From Pontibacter amylolyticus (GTDB lineage: Bacteria; Bacteroidota; Bacteroidia; Cytophagales; Hymenobacteraceae), in NCBI RefSeq assembly GCF_014638845.1, contig NZ_BMFP01000001.1:841566-905565 (forward strand): 64,000 nt of DNA, written 5' to 3'. The translations under genes and the position numbers were made by a program. Shown here in pieces: positions 8,461 through 17,742 of this stretch. The number at the start of each line of letters is the position of its first letter. Position 1 is the first letter of the stretch. Below the pieces are notes generated by a model. The model searched no databases. It saw only the letters and a list, made by a program, of their open reading frames with translations, and was not told where the DNA came from.

Positions 8461-9183
8461 CTAGTTCTGGTGCTTCCGTTTCTTTTGGTATCTGTCATAG
8501 ACCACATAAGCGATAAAGAGTACCAAACTCACCCCTCCTACCCAGATCAACCCGTTCATGAGGCGGTCATTATCTTCGCCGAGCCAGGCCAGCAATATGG
8601 TGAGGGGTGCAATACCTGCTATCGTGGCACCAATAAATTTGAAATACCCCATCTTCGTGATGCCGGCCACAAAGCTGACCGCATCGTTAGACAAAAAAGG
8701 AGAGATACGGGCGACGATCACAGCCCATATCCCATAGTCTGCTACGAAGCCGTGGACCTTCTCTTCGGCTTTGCGCCCAATGAGCTTGCTGACGCCAGCT
8801 TCACCCAACCCCCTGCCAATAAAATAACCAACCGTAGAAGCCACCAGTACAGCAGCTATGGCGATCAGTGAACCCCAAAAGGCCCCGTAAGCGATGATGG
8901 CCACTAGCATCAGGGCCACTACATTCACCACCACCAGGAACATCTGCGCGACCATGGCCAGTATGATAAAGAAGGGTCCCCAAAAGCCAAACTGCTCCAC
9001 CCAATTCGAAATGCGCCCCTTGTCCCCGCTTGTCAGCACGTCCCAGCCTTCTTTGATATTGGCCTGAAAACCAGGGAAGATGAAATAAGAGAGGATCAGC
9101 AGCGAGATGATTCCTGCCGTTATGACCAAAGGCCATTTGCTCTGTTTTATATCTTCCTGGGCTGCGGCAGTGTTTTGCGACAT
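8461..9183 (-). CDS. TVP38/TMEM64 (VTT/DedA-like) membrane protein
   Basis: Inner-membrane protein, 240 aa, about six membrane segments. The VTT/SNARE-associated domain is visible: the re-entrant region VALMLVAIIAYGAFWGSL, then VGYFIGRGLGEAGVSKLIG with the conserved FxxGR-type motif, and VARISPFLSNDAVSFVAG. Family members are linked to lipid scrambling and membrane homeostasis in bacteria and eukaryotes; the role here is inferred. The gene ends with a Lys/His-rich cytosolic tail. Confidence 0.87.
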   Translation of the reverse strand: MSQNTAAAQEDIKQSKWPLVITAGIISLLILSYFIFPGFQANIKEGWDVLTSGDKGRISNWVEQFGFWGPFFIILAMVAQMFLVVVNVVALMLVAIIAYGAFWGSLIAIAAVLVASTVGYFIGRGLGEAGVSKLIGRKAEEKVHGFVADYGIWAVIVARISPFLSNDAVSFVAGITKMGYFKFIGATIAGIAPLTILLAWLGEDNDRLMNGLIWVGGVSLVLFIAYVVYDRYQKKRKHQN

Positions 9184-9226
9184 AAGTTTTTGTTTCTCTG
9201 ATTAGACGCAGTTTGCACTGCTCAGG

Positions 9227-10012
9227 TTAGGTTTCCAGCATACCTGTTTTGACGTTAAGCCGGGCTTTCTGCTCATATTTTTTTGTTGGCTTGTCGTCGG
9301 CCAGGGTATAGCGCCAGGTATACGGCGGCCCGGTGAGCGTGCTGCTCTGATGGCTTTGCTGCACCGACAGCTCCCGCTGGCTTAGCGGCGGCTCTGCAGA
9401 TATAGCTGGATGCCTTTTGTCGACATGCTCACCGTATAGAACGGCCGCAACAAGGCCCGCCAGCAGTCCGCCCAGGTGGCCCTCCCATGAAATGCGCTCC
9501 TCAGAAGGGAACAAGCCATAGAACAAGCCGCTGTACAGAAACAAAATGGCCAGAGAGATCGCCAGACCAGCCCTGTCACGACGCATGATCCCGTTGAACA
9601 GCAGATAGCCGGCCAGGCCATACACCACGCCGCTTGCCCCCACATGATAGGCTTCCCGGCCGATAAACCAGGTGCACAAGCCACTCAGCAAATAGACCAG
9701 CACAAAAACCCGCAGCGCAACCGGGCGGTGCAGAAACAGAATAAAACCCGAGAGCAGCACCAACGGGAAGGAATTGGATAGCAGGTGGATGAGCCCTGAA
9801 TGGATGAGCGGGCCCAGGAAAACGCCAACCAGGCCCAGAAAGTCGCGCGGATGGATGCCGAGCCAGGCTAGGTTCACTTCATTAAGGTATGAGAGCAGCG
9901 CCACCAGCCAGATGAGCCCTACAAACAGCGTACCCGGCAGAAAACTGTAAGCGAAGCGCTCATGTTCGGCTTTCAGGTCCTGGGGACCCAGTATAGGTGT
10001 TGCTTGCATCAT
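9227..10012 (-). CDS. Rhomboid-family intramembrane serine protease
   Basis: Polytopic membrane protein with the rhomboid catalytic dyad: Ser in VGASGVVYGLAGY and His in SWEGHLGGLLAGL, plus the oxyanion-side Asn in HLLSNSFPL. About six membrane segments lie between residues 25 and 190; the last 60 residues are polar and cytosolic. ATG at 10012 (followed by a second Met) is preferred to the longer frame opening at 10090, whose first 26 residues look non-coding and run into the divergent spacer. Substrate unknown. Confidence 0.88.
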   Translation of the reverse strand: MMQATPILGPQDLKAEHERFAYSFLPGTLFVGLIWLVALLSYLNEVNLAWLGIHPRDFLGLVGVFLGPLIHSGLIHLLSNSFPLVLLSGFILFLHRPVALRVFVLVYLLSGLCTWFIGREAYHVGASGVVYGLAGYLLFNGIMRRDRAGLAISLAILFLYSGLFYGLFPSEERISWEGHLGGLLAGLVAAVLYGEHVDKRHPAISAEPPLSQRELSVQQSHQSSTLTGPPYTWRYTLADDKPTKKYEQKARLNVKTGMLET

Positions 10013-10277
10013 AGGTAAGGGTCTGGAGAAGGTGTGAATTTCTCCTTGTGGTGTGGTCAGGCTATACGTACGGGAGTGCCGCCCAGGCATGCACTCATCT
10101 TACCTGCACTGCAGCAAGATACGGGCTGTCAGCCAAAAATCGTATGCGTTATCCGTACTTTTAACGTTTTATACCGTATCAGTTCCATTTCGGCCACGCC
10201 CTGAAGCGTATAAGGCCTATAGCCACAAACCAAATCCAATATTGATAAACAATAAAGGTGATTTCATCACGCGTAGC

Positions 10278-12134
10278 ATGCAAGCCAAAACTCTTCACCC
10301 GATTGCCATCCGCCTGCCAGCCCTATACCTTGGTCTCCTGTGCTGCCTGTTGCTGTCGAGCTCTTGCGAGAGCACCGACACGAGCGGGGCGGCCTACGCC
10401 CGTGATGAGGAGGGGCAGCGTGAGTTTTTCCCGGAAGAAGTCGCCTACACACGGCCTGGCTCCCTGATTGAGGCAATCGAAAACCCTTCGCCTTGGGTGG
10501 ACTCTGTCTTCCGGACGCTGAGCCCGGAAGAGCGTATCGCGCAGCTGATCATCATTGAGGCGTTTTCGAACAAAGGACCGAAGTACGAAGCCGACGTGAT
10601 GAACCTGGTCAAAAGGTATAAGGTGGGCGGCATCATCTACTTTCAGGGAGGACCCGTGCGGCAGGCCGTCCTGAATAACCGGCTACAGGCGGCCTCCAAA
10701 GTGCCGCTGCTGATCTCGATGGACGCTGAAACCGGGGTGGGCATGCGACTGGACAGCACCGTGCAGTATCCTTTCCAGATGATGATGGGCGCCATAGAGG
10801 ACAACGGCCTGATTTACCGAATGGGAGCCGAAGTGGCTGAGGAGTTCAAGCGGCTGGGCATGCACGTTAACTTCGCCCCGGTGGCCGACATCAACAACAA
10901 CCCGCAGAACCCCATTATCAGCTACCGCGCCTTTGGGGAAGACAAACTGGACGTGACGGCCAAAAGCCTGGCCTATATGCGCGGCATGCAGGAGAACGGC
11001 ATCATTGCGGTAGCCAAGCATTTTCCCGGTCACGGCGACACGGATGTGGACTCCCACTACGACCTCCCCATCATTCCGCATGACCGCGCCCGGCTCGACT
11101 CGCTGGAGCTGTACCCCTTCCGCGAACTGATCAAGCACGGCATCGGGGGCATCATGGTGGCGCACATGCACATGCCTGAGCTCGACACGACCATGAACCT
11201 GCCCTCTACCCTCTCCAAACCCATTGTGACCAACCTGCTCAAGAAAAAGCTGGAGTTCAAGGGACTGGTCTTTACCGATGCCATGGTCATGAAGGGCGTT
11301 ACCAAGTACTTCCCTCCCGGTGAGGCGGAGGCACGCGCCCTGATTGCAGGCAACGATGTACTGGAGCGCCTCAACAGTGTACCAAAGGCCATCCAGGCCA
11401 TCAAGCAGGCCATTGCCCTGGGGTACATCACGCAGGAAGAGATTGACCACCGCTGTAAAAAGATGCTGGCCGCCAAAGCCTGGGTGGGGCTGGACAGGTA
11501 TAAGCCCATTGAGCTGGAGAACCTGTACGAAGACCTGAACCCAGGTATAGCCGACAGCACCAACCATGCGCTGGCCGAAGCCGCCATGACCCTGCTCAAC
11601 AACAAAAAGAACTTTCTGCCCATCCGCCCGAAAAAGCGCAAGCGCATTGCCACCCTCTCTTTTGGTGTGGTGCGCCCCAGCATTTTCCAGCGCGAAGTGA
11701 ACAAGTACGCCCGCATCGAAGCCAATTTCGTGCTATCCCGGAAAGCCAATGCCAAAGAGGTAAAGCAAATGAAACAGAAGCTCAGAGGCTACGACCTGGT
11801 GGTGGTAGGACTTTACGGGCCGACTGTCACGCCAAGCAACCGATTGGGCTACTCCAAAGAGGCAGTCGGGTTGGTAACGGAACTGGCACGATCGGACAGG
11901 TCCATCATGACGCTGTTTGACAACCCCTATACCTTGAATCAGTTTCCGGACATCCACAAGAGCCGCGTGCTCATAATGGCCTACCAGGCCCACATGCACG
12001 CGCAGGTGGCGGCGGCCAAACTCCTGTTCGGCAAGATTCCTGCCCGCGGCAAGCTGCCCGTTTCTGTAAACGGGCACTACCAGTACGGCCATGGCATCAG
12101 CAAAGACAAACCACTACTGGCTGTAAGACCCTAA
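10278..12134 (+). CDS. Glycoside hydrolase family 3 lipoprotein, NagZ-like
   Basis: Probable beta-N-acetylhexosaminidase, 618 aa, lipid-anchored: signal segment followed by lipobox LSSSC with Cys30. The GH3 N-terminal barrel has the NagZ loop KHFPGHGDTDVDSH (residues 247-260, catalytic His/Asp loop) and the nucleophile Asp334 in FTDAMVMKG. The C-terminal 200 residues form the second GH3-type domain. ATG at 10278 is chosen over the open frame from 10053 because it starts the signal peptide. Some Bacteroidetes homologues carry an added beta-lactamase domain, which is absent here. Likely trims muropeptides or GlcNAc glycans in the periplasm. Confidence 0.88.
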   Translation: MQAKTLHPIAIRLPALYLGLLCCLLLSSSCESTDTSGAAYARDEEGQREFFPEEVAYTRPGSLIEAIENPSPWVDSVFRTLSPEERIAQLIIIEAFSNKGPKYEADVMNLVKRYKVGGIIYFQGGPVRQAVLNNRLQAASKVPLLISMDAETGVGMRLDSTVQYPFQMMMGAIEDNGLIYRMGAEVAEEFKRLGMHVNFAPVADINNNPQNPIISYRAFGEDKLDVTAKSLAYMRGMQENGIIAVAKHFPGHGDTDVDSHYDLPIIPHDRARLDSLELYPFRELIKHGIGGIMVAHMHMPELDTTMNLPSTLSKPIVTNLLKKKLEFKGLVFTDAMVMKGVTKYFPPGEAEARALIAGNDVLERLNSVPKAIQAIKQAIALGYITQEEIDHRCKKMLAAKAWVGLDRYKPIELENLYEDLNPGIADSTNHALAEAAMTLLNNKKNFLPIRPKKRKRIATLSFGVVRPSIFQREVNKYARIEANFVLSRKANAKEVKQMKQKLRGYDLVVVGLYGPTVTPSNRLGYSKEAVGLVTELARSDRSIMTLFDNPYTLNQFPDIHKSRVLIMAYQAHMHAQVAAAKLLFGKIPARGKLPVSVNGHYQYGHGISKDKPLLAVRP

Positions 12135-12219
12135 ATAAGTATCTTGTAAGATTGCTTTGCGTATGATGGCAAGTAGAGGCACTGCCTGAAAACACCAACC
12201 CTAAAACTTTGAAAAATAA

Positions 12220-12918
12220 ATGCTTAATACTAGAACAATATACATAGTTGGCTTACTCACAGCCCTGATGCTCTGGAGCTGCGAAGGCAACCGCACAGCC
12301 CAGGAAACAGAAGAGATAACCGTCGACGTACCCGCCGACACCGCCCGCGTAGAGCGCACGGGCCGCACCGTAGGCGAGCGGCTGGAGTCACTGCGTGGCT
12401 GGATGAACGAGAAAGTGGAGCGTGGCGACACGGCCATACAGCGTGAGATGCCGGGGATCAAAGAAGACTTCCGGGTACGATCCGCTGAAATTGAGCAGAA
12501 CCTGGACAGCCTTTCCGCCGAATCCAAAGCAGAGTATGCCCGCCTGAAGGAGCGCTACGAACGATGGGAGAACCGACAGGAAAGGCGACTGAACACGCCC
12601 CTCGACCGCGCAGAGCTGGACCAGTGGGAAGAGCAGCTGCTCCGCGAATTCAAGGATATTGAGAACATAGCGCCGCAGGACATGCGCGAGGCCTACCTCA
12701 CCTTTATGGGCGTGATCCGGGCCAAGCGCCGCAACTGGACGCAACACGATTGGGACTACGTGGACAATGTGTACGGGCAGCTGAACCAGCGCCGTGGCCA
12801 GGTAGAGAACCAGATCTCCAACAGCGACAAGCTCAAGATCAGGGCCTTACAGGCCGAATACCTAACCCTGGAAGGTGCCGCCGACGCCCAAAGCACGATG
12901 CGCAACATGCGTAATTAA
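12220..12918 (+). CDS. Coiled-coil lipoprotein of unknown function
   Basis: 232-aa lipoprotein: hydrophobic leader and lipobox LMLWSC with Cys21. The mature protein is very charged and almost wholly helical, with Glu/Arg-rich coiled-coil stretches (about residues 75-130 and 180-220). I do not recognise a named family with certainty. It is separated from the GH3 gene by 85 nt without a visible terminator, so co-transcription is possible. Confidence 0.7.
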   Translation: MLNTRTIYIVGLLTALMLWSCEGNRTAQETEEITVDVPADTARVERTGRTVGERLESLRGWMNEKVERGDTAIQREMPGIKEDFRVRSAEIEQNLDSLSAESKAEYARLKERYERWENRQERRLNTPLDRAELDQWEEQLLREFKDIENIAPQDMREAYLTFMGVIRAKRRNWTQHDWDYVDNVYGQLNQRRGQVENQISNSDKLKIRALQAEYLTLEGAADAQSTMRNMRN

Positions 12919-12947
12919 AACTATTTAAAGGCTTTCTGGTTTAGTCC

Positions 12948-12969
12948 CTATACCTTTGCACAGGTATAG
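12948..12969. repeat. Inverted pair of the iterated octamer, overlapping a -7 box
   Basis: CTATACCT and AGGTATAG form a perfect 8-bp inverted repeat with a 6-nt loop. The left arm continues as TATACCTTTG, so it contains TACCTTTG (12951-12958), a match to the Bacteroidetes -7 box, 59 nt before the msrA start. A matching -33 TTTG at the usual distance is not clear. Confidence 0.6.
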
Positions 12970-13016
12970 CCAACGGCTTTTGGCTGCTTGCCTATACCTA
13001 CATTAAAGCGAAAAAA

Positions 13017-13559
13017 ATGGAAAAAGCGACATTTGGAGGAGGATGCTTCTGGTGTACGGAGGCCGTGTTTCAGGATCTGGCCGGCGTACAGAAAGTGGAG
13101 TCGGGCTACGCAGGCGGGCACATGGAAAACCCAACCTATAAGCAGGTTACCTCCGGCACCACCGGACATGCCGAAGTGCTGCAGATCACCTACGACCCAG
13201 ATACTATCAGTTACGATGAACTCTTGGAGGTCTTTTGGAAAACCCATGACCCGACCACACTGAACAGGCAGGGCAACGACATTGGGCCACAGTACCGCTC
13301 CATCGTGCTCTATCACAACGACGAGCAGCGTGATAAAGCCGAGAAATACCTGAAAGAGCTCGATGCGTCTGGTGCCTTCGATGCCCCCATCGTGACCACG
13401 ATCGAGCCTCTGCAGGAATTCTACCCGGCCGAAGACTATCATAAGAATTACTTCAACACGCACGGCCATGAGCCTTACTGCAGCTTTGTGATCCGCCCCA
13501 AAGTGGAGAAGTTCAGAAAAGTGTTTGCAGACAAACTGAAGCCCGGAGCGGTAAAGTAA
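13017..13559 (+). CDS. msrA: Peptide-methionine (S)-S-oxide reductase
   Basis: Repairs methionine-S-sulfoxide in proteins. It has the MsrA signature FGGGCFWCTEAVF with catalytic Cys10, followed by the conserved GYAGG and the region TSGTTGHAEV. Length of 180 aa is normal for a stand-alone MsrA, with no fused MsrB. No signal peptide, so probably cytoplasmic. ATG at 13017 gives the canonical start MEKATFGGGCFWC. Single-gene unit bounded by the motif hairpin upstream and a terminator downstream. Confidence 0.96.
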   Translation: MEKATFGGGCFWCTEAVFQDLAGVQKVESGYAGGHMENPTYKQVTSGTTGHAEVLQITYDPDTISYDELLEVFWKTHDPTTLNRQGNDIGPQYRSIVLYHNDEQRDKAEKYLKELDASGAFDAPIVTTIEPLQEFYPAEDYHKNYFNTHGHEPYCSFVIRPKVEKFRKVFADKLKPGAVK

Positions 13560-13577
13560 GCCTGTAAAAAGCAGAAG

Positions 13578-13612
13578 GCCTCAGCTACCGGAAACGGTGA
13601 CTGAGGCTTTTT
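13578..13612. terminator. Terminator after msrA, shared with the convergent Nudix gene
   Basis: A 13-bp stem (13578-13590 with 13595-13607, two internal mismatches) around a GAAA tetraloop is followed by TTTTTCT. Confidence 0.8.
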
Positions 13613-13627
13613 CTATGTCAGTATAAC

Positions 13628-14146
13628 TTATACCTGGCCCTGCAGCTGCACCCACTGCTGGGCGATGATGGTCTTGGCATCGGCAAAGCTTTCTTTCAGC
13701 AGTTCTTCCCGGGTATAGCTTACCAGTTCAATGTGCTCGTGCTCGTCGTCCTTGCCACCACCTTCGGCATGCTGGTGCGACACCTCAGCGTAGTACAACA
13801 GCACTTTTTCGGTCGTGCCGCCCGGCGAGGAGTAAAAGGTATGCAGGTGCTGCAGGCTGTCCACGCTGTAGCCGATCTCTTCCTCTATTTCGCGGGCGAT
13901 GCTGGTTTCGGGATTTTCGCCTTCGTCCACCATGCCGGCCACTACTTCCACCAACTCCGACTCAGAGCCTACCCGAAACTGCCGGGTCAGGATGTAGCGC
14001 TGCATTTCTGTGTCGTAAACCATGGCAGCTACAGCCGTGCCCCGGTCAAATTGCTCCCGCGTAAAGGTATGGCCATTTTGGGCAACGGTCAGTTTATAGA
14101 TCTTGAAGTAACCGTCGTAGGCTGTTTCTCTCTTTTTGATTTCCAT
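13628..14146 (-). CDS. Nudix hydrolase, NudK/ADP-sugar pyrophosphatase-like
   Basis: Cytoplasmic 172-aa pyrophosphohydrolase. The Nudix box is intact: Gly71, Glu77, then R85-E86-x2-E89-E90-x-G92, which binds Mg2+. The region before it (RYILTRQFRVG) resembles GDP-mannose/ADP-ribose type enzymes, so a nucleoside-diphosphate sugar substrate is likely but unproven. ATG at 14146 is preferred over the upstream Met at 14185, whose extra residues cross a copy of the iterated motif and look non-coding. Confidence 0.88.
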   Translation of the reverse strand: MEIKKRETAYDGYFKIYKLTVAQNGHTFTREQFDRGTAVAAMVYDTEMQRYILTRQFRVGSESELVEVVAGMVDEGENPETSIAREIEEEIGYSVDSLQHLHTFYSSPGGTTEKVLLYYAEVSHQHAEGGGKDDEHEHIELVSYTREELLKESFADAKTIIAQQWVQLQGQV

Positions 14147-14202
14147 AAGGGCGAATATAGGCAAAGCCAGGGTATAGCCTGCCATCAGGTATAGGTTAGG
14201 TA

Positions 14203-15222
14203 TTACAATTCGTTGTTGCGGAAGGCCGCTTTCTGGGTGCGCTCCGTCAGGCCGGACATGGAAAGCGGCGTTTCACTCTCGTATCCTTTCTTGGCCCGTT
14301 GCTCTCCGGTTGGTCCGGGCAGCAGGCGGTTGAGCAATGCAAATACATCGGTTGTGGTTTCCGGTGAGAGCCCGTGAATGAAAGCGCCGATCTTGGCAGG
14401 TATAGACGTCACCACTTCGGCATCTCCGTTGCGGCAGGCTTCCAGAATCGATTTGGCCGAATCCTCCGCACTGATGGAGGTGAGCGGACTCGAGTCCATG
14501 ATCTTAAACAGCGTGTACTCTTCTTCGTGCTGTCCCTTGACGTTGGCGTGCCGCGGACTGCCGGTCTGCATCAGCCCCGGCGAGGCGCAGGTAACAATAA
14601 TATTATACTGCTTTAACTCGGCACGCAAGCCTTCGGATAGCCCTACCAGAGCGAACTTGCTGGCACTGTAAGGCACCAGGTGTGGTACGCCAAGTTTTCC
14701 GCCAATCGATGCAATGTTCAGGATACGTCCGCCGCCGCGGGCTTTCATGGAAGGCAGCACGGCCAGGGTGGTATAAAGCGGTCCCCAGAAATGTGTCTGC
14801 ATCGCCTCCTCAAAATCCTTCACGGTCATCTCCTCCAGCGGCCCCGCCGTGATGATGCCTGCGTTGTTGATGAGCACGTCGATCTGACCAAATTCCTGCT
14901 GCACCCGTTCGATCATCTGCTCAACCTGCGTCTGCTGGGTAACGTCGCAGGGAATGATCATCACATCGGCCCCGTTGCCTGCCAGCTCCATGCGGGCGTC
15001 CTCCAGTTGCCTTTCGTCGCGGGAGCACAGCACCAGCCGGGCACCCTCCTGGGCCAGTTGCCGCGCCATCACGAAGCCCAGTCCGCGGGCACCGCCCGTT
15101 ATCAGCACGGTCTTGTTTCGGAAGCTGTAGGCATTGAGTTTGCGGTTGATGGCATGGGCTGCCAGCAAGGCGCCTGCCCCAGCTGCCAGCCACCACAGGT
15201 TTCTTTTCTGTTCAGTTTTCAT
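14203..15222 (-). CDS. Short-chain dehydrogenase with N-terminal membrane anchor
   Basis: NAD(P)-dependent oxidoreductase, 339 aa. An N-terminal hydrophobic stretch (residues 9-24) is followed by the classical SDR: TGGARGLG cofactor loop (about 42-49), VLINNAGI, catalytic Ser in ILNIASIGG, and YSASK. About 60 residues extend past the usual SDR core, which suggests a membrane-associated SDR acting on lipids or sterol-like compounds. Substrate unknown. Two copies of the iterated motif lie just upstream (15230-15250). Confidence 0.88.
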   Translation of the reverse strand: MKTEQKRNLWWLAAGAGALLAAHAINRKLNAYSFRNKTVLITGGARGLGFVMARQLAQEGARLVLCSRDERQLEDARMELAGNGADVMIIPCDVTQQTQVEQMIERVQQEFGQIDVLINNAGIITAGPLEEMTVKDFEEAMQTHFWGPLYTTLAVLPSMKARGGGRILNIASIGGKLGVPHLVPYSASKFALVGLSEGLRAELKQYNIIVTCASPGLMQTGSPRHANVKGQHEEEYTLFKIMDSSPLTSISAEDSAKSILEACRNGDAEVVTSIPAKIGAFIHGLSPETTTDVFALLNRLLPGPTGEQRAKKGYESETPLSMSGLTERTQKAAFRNNEL

Positions 15223-15343
15223 AGAAGTATAGGTATAACAGGTATAGCCGGACGCAGCATACTGTCAGCTGATCCGGCTTTTTGTCTACGGGAAGGCAGG
15301 TGATGTAGGTTCGTGAACCGGAAACGGGCAGGTATGGCGCGGC

Positions 15344-16117
15344 TTACTTTTTCTTCTTGAATGGCTTTATACCTTGTCGCTTGCTGGTAAACACCTCATT
15401 TTTTGGCATTGGGGTATAGAGCAGCTTCACCAATACCACACCGTAGTGGTCTTTGGTGTTCTCCACGCGGGTAACGTTGTCGAGGTAGTCTGTGGTAGTG
15501 ATGTGATAGACAACCTCAGGCGCCACGCTGAACTGATCGGAAAAACGGAAGCGTATACCGCCGCCAAAAGGAATGACGCCGGCGATGGCTGGATAGGACC
15601 GCAGGCGATCGTAGGTGATGTCAGAGTTAGGCGTTCGGTTGGTGGGGTAAGAGCTGGGCGTGTAATACACAAAGCCTGCCCCGCCCTTTATAAAAGGAAC
15701 GGCAAAGCGCTTGCGCAACGAGCGATAGTTGTTGGACCCGGCGTAGCTGTCCAGCAGGTTGTACACCAGCATCCCGGACACCTCGATCACCCTCGACTCA
15801 AAGGTGATGTTATCCTGAAAGGTTTTCTCGGACGCGCCCAGCTTGATGTACTCCACCTCACCGCTGAGGGACCAGAAGGAATTGTACTTGAACAGGGCGC
15901 CTATGCTGAAAGCAGGGCCGATGTCATTGCAATCAAAGCTGCCGCAGATATCGCTTTTCACGGCGGCCAGACCTGCGCCGGCCTGTATAACCAGACCACG
16001 CTCGGGAATCTTACTCACCCCCATGCGGCGAATGACATTATCCTGCGCCTGGGCGGTCGTGCAAACGGTAAGGGCGATCAAAAATAGTGATAGAAGGAAG
16101 TAGCTGCTCCTGTTCAT
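15344..16117 (-). CDS. Outer-membrane beta-barrel protein, unknown function
   Basis: 257-aa secreted protein. The signal peptide spans residues 1-24 (ending TTAQAQ). The mature part alternates aromatic and polar residues in beta strands (VIQAGAGLAAVKS, WSLSGEVEYIKLG, FGGGIRFRFSDQF) like the small porin-type barrels of Bacteroidetes. Two Cys (CGSFDC) could form a disulfide. It ends unusually with a Lys-rich tail (KPFKKKK) rather than an aromatic. Single gene; no specific role visible. Confidence 0.7.
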   Translation of the reverse strand: MNRSSYFLLSLFLIALTVCTTAQAQDNVIRRMGVSKIPERGLVIQAGAGLAAVKSDICGSFDCNDIGPAFSIGALFKYNSFWSLSGEVEYIKLGASEKTFQDNITFESRVIEVSGMLVYNLLDSYAGSNNYRSLRKRFAVPFIKGGAGFVYYTPSSYPTNRTPNSDITYDRLRSYPAIAGVIPFGGGIRFRFSDQFSVAPEVVYHITTTDYLDNVTRVENTKDHYGVVLVKLLYTPMPKNEVFTSKRQGIKPFKKKK

Positions 16118-16320
16118 GCTTCAGACAGGTTTCTCTTTAAGGTTTGTGTGGCCGCAGACCAGGTATTGGCTGTGGTGGGCCTGCTTCCCCTTATCTACGC
16201 AAGGCCAAAAGAAAGGATCATTAAAATTTATGAATACATTATAATATAGCCATGATAATATAATCAGTGCTATTCCTTCCTTTACTGCAAGCCTGGTTTG
16301 GCAGTTGTTAGCCTTTGTTA

Positions 16321-17256
16321 TTAAGATTCAGTTACTGAATCAGTTGCACGGAGTGATGGGCGTTTCTTGTTCAGCAGCTGAACAAAATCAATGACGAGTG
16401 CGGCTGCATCCGGATAAAAAGTGGGGTTGATATTTTCGTAAATATCCGTCGGTTTGTGATAGTGCGGATGGTCCTCCACACCGAAGTAGATGAACGGAAT
16501 CTGGCGCTTGTGGAACTGGTAATGATCTGACTGCCGGGTCCAGTCATTTTTGCCCTGCTCTGGCCGGTCGTGGCCTGTTAGCAACCTGGCCTGCGGCCTT
16601 GGCTTCACCTGTTGCAGCAGCGGCAACAGGGCCGGATAGTGGTAAGCCCCGCTGGCGTAAAGCTCGCCCTTTTCGTTGAGGCTGAGCATGTCCATGTTCA
16701 CGTTCAGTTGGATCAGGTCCAGGGCAATCGGCGGATTCTCCAGAAAGGCATTAGCGCCCTGCAGACCCAGCTCTTCGCCGTCGAGCGCAGCAAAAATCAA
16801 GGTATAGTAGGGCTTGTTTTTCTTGAAATAGGCGGCAGCGGCCAACAACGCGCCCACGCCGGAGGCATTGTCGTCGGCTCCGTTGTAGATCTCGCCCTTG
16901 CGCTCGCCCACGTGGTCGTAGTGCGCCGTCAGGACGATGGCTTTATCGGTTTTGCCCGGTATAAAGCCGATCAGGTTCACGGCTTCCTCCACTACAACGC
17001 CCCTGCTCTCCAGGCGGAAGGTATGGCGGTAGCTGTTGTTATAGGGCTGCAGCCCGATCTCGCTGAAACGCTTTTCGATGTACTCCTGCGCCATCCTGTT
17101 ACCCTCTGTGCCGCTCAGCCTGCCTGCCATCGAGTCGGCGGACAGCACCTGCACGTCGCGCAGCAGCGCCTGCGGATCGAGTACCGTTTTCTGGGCGAGT
17201 GCAGAGAGCTGCAGTGCACAGATAAGTAAGAAAACAAAGGAGAGGTGGCGTTTCAT
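16321..17256 (-). CDS. M28-family zinc aminopeptidase, secreted
   Basis: Exported metallopeptidase of 311 aa (signal peptide 1-21, ALAQ cleavage). The di-zinc site of M28 is complete: His112-x-Asp114 in AHYDHVG, the bridging Asp in NGADDNASG (128-129), Glu161-Glu162 in LDGEELG, the Asp in NVNMDML, and a final His in EDHPHYHKPTD. Members are aminopeptidases or carboxypeptidases acting in the periplasm or outside the cell. About 200 nt of AT-rich spacer separates it from the barrel gene downstream; no terminator is obvious. Confidence 0.92.
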   Translation of the reverse strand: MKRHLSFVFLLICALQLSALAQKTVLDPQALLRDVQVLSADSMAGRLSGTEGNRMAQEYIEKRFSEIGLQPYNNSYRHTFRLESRGVVVEEAVNLIGFIPGKTDKAIVLTAHYDHVGERKGEIYNGADDNASGVGALLAAAAYFKKNKPYYTLIFAALDGEELGLQGANAFLENPPIALDLIQLNVNMDMLSLNEKGELYASGAYHYPALLPLLQQVKPRPQARLLTGHDRPEQGKNDWTRQSDHYQFHKRQIPFIYFGVEDHPHYHKPTDIYENINPTFYPDAAALVIDFVQLLNKKRPSLRATDSVTES

Positions 17257-17311
17257 AGGTTACATTTTGAGCGAATTTACTGTAAAATCGCCAGCACGTC
17301 CTTATAAAAGA

Positions 17312-17521
17312 TTAGTTGTTCAGAACAGGCCAGGCTATCCAGCTTTTCTGGCGTGTTGAAGTTTTTTTCTGCTGCTCCGCCACGCGGCGCTCTACTTCCT
17401 GGGTATAGCTCCCGTCTTTCTCAAAAACCTCGCCTTTCAGCACCCATCCTGTTTTTACGTAGTCCTGTACTCTGCTTACAAGTGCCTGTAGGTCTTTTGC
17501 TTCGATTACGTCGAATTCCAT
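17312..17521 (-). CDS. DUF1737-type small protein
   Basis: 69-aa protein starting MEFDVIEAKDLQ, with TGWVLKGEVF in the middle, the typical pattern of the short DUF1737 domain (one helix plus a beta hairpin). Function unknown; no signal or membrane segment. ATG at 17521 is preferred to the longer frame from 17587. Confidence 0.65.
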   Translation of the reverse strand: MEFDVIEAKDLQALVSRVQDYVKTGWVLKGEVFEKDGSYTQEVERRVAEQQKKTSTRQKSWIAWPVLNN

Positions 17522-17680
17522 GTTCGTTCCTGTTTTAGTGGTCTTACAAATGGTTGTCAGATGTGATTTAAACAAGGAGCGTGCCACTTACGTTCAACGA
17601 CTGTAAATGTTACAATTATTTTAAAACAAATTACAGAACCCCTCCCAGATGCCTCCGGATGCTATTCAAAGCCCTGAAAA

Positions 17681-17714
17681 CTGAACGGGCCGATCTGCAG
17701 ACCGGCCCGTTCAG
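17681..17714 (-). terminator. Hairpin downstream of the LEA14-like lipoprotein gene
   Basis: A perfect 12-bp GC-rich stem (17681-17692 with 17703-17714), flanked on the left by AAAA (U's on the minus strand), lies 28 nt after the stop of the gene ending at 17743. Confidence 0.65.
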
Positions 17715-17742
17715 GTATAGCAACTAATTGTATTCTAGTTTT

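Noticed and set aside
10053..10277. N-terminal extension of the GH3 gene
   Set aside because: The extra 75 residues have no signal-peptide logic and cover the promoter spacer; the leader starts at 10278.
10683..11567. 294-aa open frame on the minus strand
   Set aside because: It is antisense to the clear GH3 gene, whose catalytic motifs lie in the plus-strand frame; composition is typical of a shadow frame in GC-rich DNA.
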